Source: Pseudomonadales bacterium (GTDB taxonomy: Bacteria > Pseudomonadota > Gammaproteobacteria > Pseudomonadales > Azotimanducaceae). Taken from it: a stretch of DNA of 8,707 nt. Each line of letters opens with the position of its first letter. Positions within the stretch are counted from its first letter, which is position 1. Both the position numbers and the translations under genes were made by a program. The DNA is taken from positions 1-8,707 of the forward strand of contig JAQWQN010000198.1 in assembly GCA_029244465.1 (NCBI GenBank), given 5' to 3'. Below, in pieces: positions 1 through 5,041 of the stretch. The notes under the pieces are model-generated. The model was not told the DNA's origin. It searched no databases and saw only the letters and a list, made by a program, of their open reading frames with translations.

Positions 1-113
1 GTTTCATTCGGCAAGATATGCTGATTAACGATATCCGCCGTGGCGATGCGAATTTCATTCACTTCGTCATCGAGCGTTGGCACAGGCTTCACATTCATAT
101 TCGTGTTGGCCAC
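1..113 (-). CDS. Acyl-CoA dehydrogenase-like protein, 5' end only (partial)
   Basis: On the minus strand a GTG start at 113-111 opens a frame that stays open for 37 codons to the left edge. The peptide begins VANTNMNVKPVPTLDDEV and continues through IVNQHILPNE. An acidic DDEV segment followed by a helix ending in a 'hILPNE' motif is typical of the first helix of acyl-CoA dehydrogenases, flavoenzymes that oxidise acyl-CoA thioesters with FAD. An AAGGAG ribosome binding site lies seven bases before the GTG, which fixes the start; an in-frame ATG five codons later lacks such a site. Only about a tenth of a normal-length protein is present, so no catalytic residue can be checked. The gene is divergent from the MBL-fold hydrolase, and the two may share regulation (inference). 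The family call rests on the N-terminus alone. Confidence 0.6.
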   Translation of the reverse strand, partial: MANTNMNVKPVPTLDDEVNEIRIATADIVNQHILPNE

Positions 114-120
114 CCTATCT

Positions 121-126
121 CTCCTT
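121..126 (-). promoter_or_regulatory. Ribosome binding site of the acyl-CoA dehydrogenase-like gene
   Basis: On the minus strand this reads AAGGAG, a near-perfect Shine-Dalgarno sequence, seven bases upstream of the GTG at 113-111. It is the main reason to accept GTG as the start. Confidence 0.7.
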
Positions 127-209
127 GTTTCCCTAAAACGAACCATCGACTTTAACCCATTGATATATGTGACGAAACTAACGACAAGGCAACGAAACGC
201 AAATCCAGC

Positions 210-215
210 TATACT
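210..215 (+). promoter_or_regulatory. Candidate -10 element for the MBL-fold hydrolase gene
   Basis: TATACT matches the sigma-70 -10 consensus at five of six positions. The bases 16-18 upstream (around 186-193) do not resemble TTGACA, so any promoter here would have a poor -35 box. Transcription would begin near 221-224, practically at the ATG at 225, which would give a leaderless or nearly leaderless message. No Shine-Dalgarno sequence precedes that ATG, which fits this reading but does not prove it. Confidence 0.35.
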
Positions 216-224
216 GGCCGGCTT

Positions 225-1337
225 ATGCAAAATTCAAACACGTTAAAATATCCGTACGAAGACCACCCTAAACCAGGCACAACCAGGGAGGTTGCGCCTG
301 GCGTTAGATGGTTAACCATGCCCATGCCAGGGTCCCTCGCTCACATCAACCTGTACTTGTTAGAAGACAAACGAGGTTGGTACGTTGTCGATACGGGCAT
401 CAGCAACGCCGAGACGGCAGAACTCTGGCACCAAATCTTCAAGAACGAATTGGGTGGCAAACCAGTCATCGGGGTCATTTGTACCCACATGCACCCAGAC
501 CACATTGGTCAATCCTCGATGATCACCGAAGAGTACCGCTGCGCCCTTTATATGACGCGCGCAGAGTACTATCAGGCTCGCTCCTTCGCCAATTCTGGGG
601 GCAGTCATCACAGTTCCTGGCTTGGGCAGAAATTCTACACCCGCGCAGGCATGCCTGACGATTATGTGGAACAGCTGCAGAAGATGTGGACACAACGCTC
701 ATCCGAAGGCATGTCTATGCCGACTATGCCTTCAGGCTATGAACGTCTTGAAAACGGTCAGGTGTTAACGATCGGTGATCACGACTGGCAAATTGTAGTT
801 GGTTCTGGACACTCACCTGAACATGCTTGCCTGTACTGTGCATCTCTTAAGATCATGATATCCGGAGATCAGATACTACCGATCATCACCTCCAACGTCA
901 GCGTTCACCCGACAGAACCTAATGCCAATCCACTCAAAGATTGGATGGATTCCCACGACCGTTTCCTTTCAACACCGGAAGACACTTTTATTTTACCGGC
1001 GCACAATCTGCCATTTTACGGTGTTAGAGAACGACTGCGGGAACTCATCAGCCACCACGACGATCGCATGCTCGCCATCGAAGAAGCTTGTGTCGAGCCA
1101 CACATTGCGAAGGACCTTCTACCCGTGCTTTTCGCGCGTGAATTAGACCCAAGGCAAATGATGATGGCGTTGGGTGAAGCGATCGCTCACGTGCACCTAC
1201 TCATCCATCACAATCGCATCGGCCGAGAGTTACATGAGGATGGGCGCTATCGCTTTCGCTCTATCGATCCAGACCTGGATCGGCGCGCGCACCCTGGCCA
1301 ACATAACGCGCCTATTGACGGCCCGGTCATGGTCTAG
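225..1337 (+). CDS. MBL-fold metallo-hydrolase (glyoxalase II-like superfamily)
   Basis: This 370-residue protein is a metallo-beta-lactamase-fold hydrolase. The metal-binding signature THMHPDHIG gives His88, His90, Asp92 and His93. The remaining expected ligands are His196 (GHSPEHA), Asp215 (SGDQILP) and His260 (LPAHNLPF), so a dinuclear centre looks complete. No signal peptide or membrane segment is visible, so it should be cytoplasmic. The C-terminal ~80 residues (after about 285) are helical and resemble the winged-helix-like tail of standalone MBL hydrolases. The N-terminal stretch YPYEDHPKPGTTREVAPGV looks like a family-typical opening, which supports the ATG at 225. The substrate is unknown. 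Divergence from an acyl-CoA dehydrogenase-like gene would fit a thioester or lactone substrate, but that is inference. Its stop overlaps the next start by one base. Confidence 0.88.
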   Translation: MQNSNTLKYPYEDHPKPGTTREVAPGVRWLTMPMPGSLAHINLYLLEDKRGWYVVDTGISNAETAELWHQIFKNELGGKPVIGVICTHMHPDHIGQSSMITEEYRCALYMTRAEYYQARSFANSGGSHHSSWLGQKFYTRAGMPDDYVEQLQKMWTQRSSEGMSMPTMPSGYERLENGQVLTIGDHDWQIVVGSGHSPEHACLYCASLKIMISGDQILPIITSNVSVHPTEPNANPLKDWMDSHDRFLSTPEDTFILPAHNLPFYGVRERLRELISHHDDRMLAIEEACVEPHIAKDLLPVLFARELDPRQMMMALGEAIAHVHLLIHHNRIGRELHEDGRYRFRSIDPDLDRRAHPGQHNAPIDGPVMV

Positions 1338-1615
1338 TGCCAGAATCGGGCAAACAATCACCCGATCTCGGCCAACGGATTGCAGGGGTCACATACCGAA
1401 CTCTAAAGTGGGGACGCGACCAGGTACCTCCAGGCATAAGAACGTTGCTGGGCATTGCCTTCATGATCGGCGGCGTGTTTGGCTTCTTGCCAATCCTCGG
1501 TTTTTGGATGTTGCCGTTGGGCGCTGCGTTTATTGCGCTAGACATCCCCCCGATGCGCCAAAGAATTGACGCCTGGCTTGTAACCCTCCGCGCTAAAGCC
1601 AAAGGAGAAACCTAA
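1337..1615 (+). CDS. Small two-helix membrane protein, PGPGW-like
   Basis: A 92-residue protein starts at GTG 1337, whose G is also the last base of the preceding TAG stop (TAGTG). It has no Shine-Dalgarno sequence, so translation is probably coupled to the MBL gene. Residues ~34-68 form one hydrophobic stretch broken by a Pro/Gly turn: GIRTLLGIAFMIGGVFGF, then LPILGFWMLPLG, leading into ALDIPPMRQR. That suggests a helical hairpin in the inner membrane, with a basic amphipathic tail (residues 73-92) in the cytoplasm. The arrangement recalls the PGPGW putative transmembrane family, proteins of unknown function that are sometimes mislabelled as tryptophan synthase subunits. Family membership is a motif-level judgement. 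The gene is probably real because its start is coupled, its composition is coherent and it ends cleanly before the gap. Confidence 0.72.
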   Translation: MPESGKQSPDLGQRIAGVTYRTLKWGRDQVPPGIRTLLGIAFMIGGVFGFLPILGFWMLPLGAAFIALDIPPMRQRIDAWLVTLRAKAKGET

Positions 1616-1713
1616 CCGCCAAGCAGGATCTAACAGCACGATCCAGTTGCATGCGACAAGCAGCTGCGGGACCATCTCATTCCATATCTTTTTGCTACTT
1701 TAAGGAAGGCAAT
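1616..1713 (+). promoter_or_regulatory. Leader region before the amidase-mevalonate block
   Basis: This 98-base gap is the only sizeable non-coding stretch upstream of the mevalonate block and is the likely site of its promoter. I see no convincing -35/-10 pair. TTGCAT at 1647-1652 is followed 17 bases later by GACCAT, which is a poor -10, and CATATC at 1683-1688 lacks a -35. Dyad elements are present: a GGATC/GATCC stem with a nine-base loop (1626-1644), an imperfect palindrome GTTGCATGCGAC (1646-1657) and a perfect one, GCAGCTGC (1660-1667). None is followed by a T tract, so no intrinsic terminator is called. Confidence 0.35.
1702..1709 (+). promoter_or_regulatory. Ribosome binding site that decides the amidase start
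   Basis: AAGGAAGG lies four bases before the ATG at 1714. An in-frame ATG at 1651 would add 21 residues of low-complexity, non-family sequence and has no such site, so 1714 is preferred. Confidence 0.75.
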
Positions 1714-3159
1714 ATGAGCGACATCGCATTCCGATCTGCAACGGAACTTGCAGCCATGATCGCCAAGCACGAAATTTCCGCGCGTGAGTTACTCGACCTC
1801 TACCTTGATCGCATTGATCGTTATAACGAAGCGCTGAACGCTGTCGTGGTCGATGTTCGAAAAGAAGCGCGAGAAAGCGCTGACAAAATGGACGCGAACC
1901 CTCGCAACGTTGCCTTTCATGGTGTGCCCATGACAGTGAAAGAATCATACGATATTCCTGGTGCGCCGACGACCTGGGGCAACCCGGCATGGCGAGACAA
2001 TGTAGCCCAAGAAGACGCAGAATCGATTAAGAAGTTACGCTCCGCCGGGCTTAACGTATTCGGCAAGACCAATGTGCCCCTATCTTTGGCAGACTTCCAA
2101 AGCTACAACGAAGTGTACGGAACCACCAATAATCCCTACGACCACAACCGCATACCTGGCGGTTCATCTGGCGGTTCAGCCGCAGCCCTCGCAGCGGGTC
2201 TCACCGGCCTCGAAATTGGCTCCGACATTGGTGGTTCGATCAGAAACCCAGCTCATTTCTGCGGCGTTTTTGGACACAAACCGACTTACAACCTCCTTTG
2301 GATGCGAGGACATACCCCTCCTGGAGACATTCGTTCGAGCTCTGATATTTCAGTCATCGGACCGTTGGCAAGATCGGCCGTAGACCTCGATCAAGCATTA
2401 CGGATCATGGCCGGCCCGGACACCATCACGGCTCGTGGCATGAAGTTGGATCTACCTGAATGGCAGGGACGCTCTGTTAAAGGATTGAAAGTCGCTGTGT
2501 GGAAAAACGATGAACACGCTCCGGTTGCTCGCGAGGTAGAGGCCCGTGTCGATCTCGTAGCGCAAGCGCTGAAGGATGCCGGAGCCATCATTAACGAGGA
2601 CGCAAGACCTAGTTTCACGGCAGAACACAGCCATGACACGTATAACAACCTTTTGCACGCGACGATGGCTATGCGCATGCCTGAGCAAGACTACGAGGGA
2701 TTGCAGGCGTACGTCGAGGCTCTTGATCCAAACGACCAAAGTAACGGTGCTAAGGTTATGCGCGCACAAGTCTCTAGCTTCAAGACTTGGGGCGCTAACA
2801 ATGAACAACGCCACCACCTCCGTTGGAGCTGGCACGAATTCTTTAACGACTACGACATTCTCCTTACCCCTATGATGGCAACCCCGGCGTTTGAACACGA
2901 TCATCGAAAATTTGGGGAACGAACAATCCTTGTCGACAACCAAGAACGCCCCTACTTCGAACAAGTGTTCTGGGCAGGTCTGACCGGCGTGGCCTATTTA
3001 CCTTCCACCGTCATCCCAACCGGGTTGAATCCAGATGGCTTACCTATTGGCGTGCAAATCGTCTCCGCCGAATACAACGATTTGGTGACCATCGGCATCG
3101 CCCAAGAGCTCGAGCGAGCGGGCTTTGCCTTCACGCCTCCGCCCGCCTATATCGACTAG
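1714..3159 (+). CDS. Amidase-signature family hydrolase
   Basis: This 481-residue protein belongs to the amidase-signature family, which hydrolyses carboxamides with a Ser-cisSer-Lys triad. The triad is visible: Lys76 (TVKESYDIPG), Ser151 (PGGSSGGSAAALAAG) and nucleophile Ser175 (GSDIGGSIRNPA). The 75- and 24-residue spacings match those of GatA-type enzymes. Other family marks are the N-terminal helix (SARELLDLYLDRIDRYN), GKTNVPL, and the C-terminal 'G.P.GVQIV' turn (LPIGVQIVS, near 450). The length is normal, and no signal peptide is seen. No gatB or gatC lies nearby, so a standalone amidase is more likely than a tRNA-amidotransferase subunit. The substrate is unknown. The gene ends two bases before mvaD and is probably co-transcribed with the mevalonate genes, though no biochemical link is known to me. 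Confidence 0.9.
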   Translation: MSDIAFRSATELAAMIAKHEISARELLDLYLDRIDRYNEALNAVVVDVRKEARESADKMDANPRNVAFHGVPMTVKESYDIPGAPTTWGNPAWRDNVAQEDAESIKKLRSAGLNVFGKTNVPLSLADFQSYNEVYGTTNNPYDHNRIPGGSSGGSAAALAAGLTGLEIGSDIGGSIRNPAHFCGVFGHKPTYNLLWMRGHTPPGDIRSSSDISVIGPLARSAVDLDQALRIMAGPDTITARGMKLDLPEWQGRSVKGLKVAVWKNDEHAPVAREVEARVDLVAQALKDAGAIINEDARPSFTAEHSHDTYNNLLHATMAMRMPEQDYEGLQAYVEALDPNDQSNGAKVMRAQVSSFKTWGANNEQRHHLRWSWHEFFNDYDILLTPMMATPAFEHDHRKFGERTILVDNQERPYFEQVFWAGLTGVAYLPSTVIPTGLNPDGLPIGVQIVSAEYNDLVTIGIAQELERAGFAFTPPPAYID

Positions 3160-3161
3160 CT

Positions 3162-4097
3162 GTGACGAAAGCAATCGCGCATCCAAATATTGCGCTGGTT
3201 AAGTACTGGGGCAAGCAGGACAAACCCGGCAATCTGCCTGCAACACCTAGTTTGAGCATCACGTTGGACGGATTAGTCACTGAAACCGTTCTAGCGGATG
3301 CCGCAACTGACCGCTTCGTGATCAATGGCCAACAACAGCAAGATGCAAAAGTTGCCGATTTCTTAACCACCTTGCGCCAAAGCCACGCCGTGCCGCCGCT
3401 GGAGATCGTGACAATTAACAACTTCCCCACCGGCGCAGGCCTAGCCTCGTCAGCATCTGGTTTTGCAGCTCTGATGACGGCGATAAACACACACTGTCAG
3501 CTCGGGCTTAACTCAGATCTGATCAGCGAATGGGCACGCCAGGGTTCGGCAAGTGCCGCTCGTTCAGTTTACGGTGGTTTCGTGAACCTGGCGCCGCCGT
3601 TATGGCGAGCATCCCCGGCGGCAAGCACCAATCATTGGCCACTGAATGTGGTCATCGCGATTACGAGTGAAGAAAAAAAGGCAGTTGGTAGCACAGAAGG
3701 TATGCGCCGCACACCCGCCACCTCCCCCTTCTACGACGCTTGGGAACAAGGCGCGGCGGAAGACTATACAACGGCATCTAATGCAATCGCTCGACGGGAT
3801 TTTTCAGCCCTGGCAGGCGTCGCTGAACTTAGTTGCCTCAAAATGCACAGCATAATGTTGACAAGTACACCAACGCTTAGTTATTGGAACCCGTCCACCG
3901 TTGCCTGTATGGACGAAGTTCGCAGGATGAGAGCAGCGGGCATAGCAACGTTTTTCACCATCGACGCAGGCCCGCAGGTCAAGGCCGTCTGCCTGCCTGA
4001 TTCTGTTGCCCAGGTACGCTCCGCCTTGAGCGAAGTCCCCGGCGTTTTAGCAACGCACGTGTGCGCTCTTGGTGGCGCTGCACGGGTACTAGATTGA
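3162..4097 (+). CDS. mvaD: Diphosphomevalonate decarboxylase
   Basis: This 311-residue GHMP-superfamily protein should convert 5-diphosphomevalonate and ATP to isopentenyl diphosphate, CO2, ADP and phosphate, the last step of the classical mevalonate pathway. The N-terminal IAHPNIALVKYWGK (residues 5-18) is diagnostic of the decarboxylase. The ATP-binding motif PTGAGLASSASG spans 89-100, followed by a GSASAARSVYGGF segment that matches the family's substrate-binding loop. The catalytic Asp is Asp268 in IDAGPQVKA. The length is near the 310-330 typical of bacterial enzymes. The start is GTG at 3162, two bases after the amidase stop and without a Shine-Dalgarno sequence, so coupling is likely; the family N-terminus leaves no room for a later start. 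A phosphomevalonate decarboxylase of an alternative pathway is possible in principle, but the neighbouring phosphomevalonate kinase argues for the classical role. Confidence 0.93.
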   Translation: MTKAIAHPNIALVKYWGKQDKPGNLPATPSLSITLDGLVTETVLADAATDRFVINGQQQQDAKVADFLTTLRQSHAVPPLEIVTINNFPTGAGLASSASGFAALMTAINTHCQLGLNSDLISEWARQGSASAARSVYGGFVNLAPPLWRASPAASTNHWPLNVVIAITSEEKKAVGSTEGMRRTPATSPFYDAWEQGAAEDYTTASNAIARRDFSALAGVAELSCLKMHSIMLTSTPTLSYWNPSTVACMDEVRRMRAAGIATFFTIDAGPQVKAVCLPDSVAQVRSALSEVPGVLATHVCALGGAARVLD

Positions 4098-5041
4098 TGA
4101 TCATTTCAGCCCCAGGAAAAATCGTTCTGTGGGGAGAATATGCCGTTCTGGCGGGGGCCCCTGCCGCCGTTATGGCAATCGATCGCTATGCATCATGCGC
4201 CTTAAAGGCGCGTTCTATGTTTTCTTCATTCGTCGCGTACGGTTTTCTGACGCCCGGTCTATCCACTCCCGAGAGGGTCGTTCCGTCGGTGCCGGTAACA
4301 GGTTTATTCGTCGCCGTTCTGAAAGAGATGGGATACGCCAAGCTGCCGACGCACCTAGACTGCCTGATGGACACTTCCGCTTTCTACTCATCCGGGACAA
4401 AGATGGGCCTTGGCTCCTCTGCTGCCCTGTGCTGCTCGATCTATAGCGGGCTATGCCAGGCTTTAGAACACGAACCAAGATGGCACGAAGCACTGCGCGC
4501 CCATCGCAGGTGGCAGGGAGGCGGCGGCAGCGGTCTAGACATTGCCGCGAGCTGGCACGGTGGCTTTATACGCTACCAACAAGAAACAGCCACACCGACA
4601 CCTTGGCCAAAGGACTGGCGGTTCGCGATTATATTTACCGGCAAATCTGCCAGTACACCCGGTCAAGTTGCAAGATTCTCAGAGTGGGACAGCGACGAGA
4701 AAAAAAATCGCCTGGATGCTCTATGCCATGCGTCTGAAAATCTGTTCGACGATGCCAATCTTGACAATTTACGGGACTATACTCTTCAACTAAGGGCACT
4801 CGACCGCGCCGGAAACCTAAACATTTTTACACAGGAACACGAAAGGTTAGCTACAATTGCACGCGACCTTAAGATGGTCTACAAGCCTTGCGGCGCTGGG
4901 GGCGGAGATATTGGTATAGCCATAACCGAAACTCCCGAATTGTTGCAGACATTTTGCACACAGGCAGCACAGGCCGGATTCACAGCCCTGGATACGGAGA
5001 TCGCCCCTCATGGCATCCAAACAAGAGAGAGCGCCAACTAG
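4097..5041 (+). CDS. mvaK2: Phosphomevalonate kinase (GHMP family)
   Basis: This 314-residue GHMP kinase is predicted to phosphorylate 5-phosphomevalonate to 5-diphosphomevalonate. Motif 1 is SAPGKIVLWGEYAVLAG at the N-terminus. Motif 2, the ATP loop, is KMGLGSSAAL (102-111). GGGSGLDIAASWHGG includes the likely catalytic Asp148. TGKSASTPGQV resembles the phosphomevalonate kinase substrate loop. The C-terminal motif KPCGAGGGDIGIA (263-275) closely resembles the GAGGGD motif that separates this kinase from mevalonate kinase. The start at 4097 shares one base with the mvaD stop (TGATG); an upstream in-frame ATG at 4061 lies inside mvaD and would place 12 unrelated residues before the conserved MIISAPGK. 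Its 3' end overlaps the next gene by 32 bases. A run of eight A (4700-4707) codes for Lys-Lys and part of Asn. The assignment over other GHMP kinases rests on motif 3 and the neighbourhood. Confidence 0.85.
   Translation: MIISAPGKIVLWGEYAVLAGAPAAVMAIDRYASCALKARSMFSSFVAYGFLTPGLSTPERVVPSVPVTGLFVAVLKEMGYAKLPTHLDCLMDTSAFYSSGTKMGLGSSAALCCSIYSGLCQALEHEPRWHEALRAHRRWQGGGGSGLDIAASWHGGFIRYQQETATPTPWPKDWRFAIIFTGKSASTPGQVARFSEWDSDEKKNRLDALCHASENLFDDANLDNLRDYTLQLRALDRAGNLNIFTQEHERLATIARDLKMVYKPCGAGGGDIGIAITETPELLQTFCTQAAQAGFTALDTEIAPHGIQTRESAN
4996..4999 (+). promoter_or_regulatory. Ribosome binding site inside mvaK2 for the fusion gene
   Basis: GGAG (within ACGGAGA) ends ten bases before the ATG at 5010. 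The alternative in-frame ATG at 5070 has no purine-rich site upstream, so this site favours the longer protein. Confidence 0.5.

Larger units (their letters stand above)
114..224. promoter_or_regulatory. Divergent control region between two outward-facing genes
   Basis: These 111 bases separate two diverging genes and must hold both promoters. For the minus gene the best candidate I can find is weak: AGGCAA at 187-192 (TTGCCT on the minus strand) and TATATG at 164-169 (CATATA), 17 bases apart. The plus-strand candidate is listed separately. The region also carries the direct repeat ACGAAAC at 172-178 and 192-198, exactly 20 bases apart. A related ACGACAA lies at 181-187 and ACGAAC at 138-143. 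A regulator-binding role for these repeats is inference. Confidence 0.45.

Noticed and set aside
40..246. Plus-strand 68-codon frame with a hydrophobic segment at the left edge
   Set aside because: It overlaps the minus-strand start with its strong ribosome site, the divergent promoter region and the MBL gene start; its apparent hydrophobic stretch is the complement of coding and leader sequence.
1626..1644. Stem-loop after the membrane-protein gene as an intrinsic terminator
   Set aside because: The stem is only five base pairs with a nine-base loop and has no T tract after it.
2452..2964. Minus-strand open frame of 170 codons inside the amidase gene
   Set aside because: It lies wholly within a gene with an intact catalytic triad, and its translation has no recognisable domain or start signal.
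1714..3159. GatA subunit of glutamyl-tRNA amidotransferase
   Set aside because: The fold and triad match, but no gatB or gatC is adjacent and the sequence between motifs reads like a general amidase.
3672..3680. A_AAA_AAG slippery heptamer in frame in mvaD, as in dnaX frameshifting
   Set aside because: No upstream Shine-Dalgarno-like stimulator or obvious downstream hairpin is visible, and a -1 shift gives a truncated protein lacking the catalytic Asp268.
4700..4707. Run of eight A in mvaK2 as a phase-variation tract
   Set aside because: A8 is short for contingency loci, the frame is intact, and on/off switching of an essential pathway step is implausible. It matters only as a possible sequencing-error hotspot.
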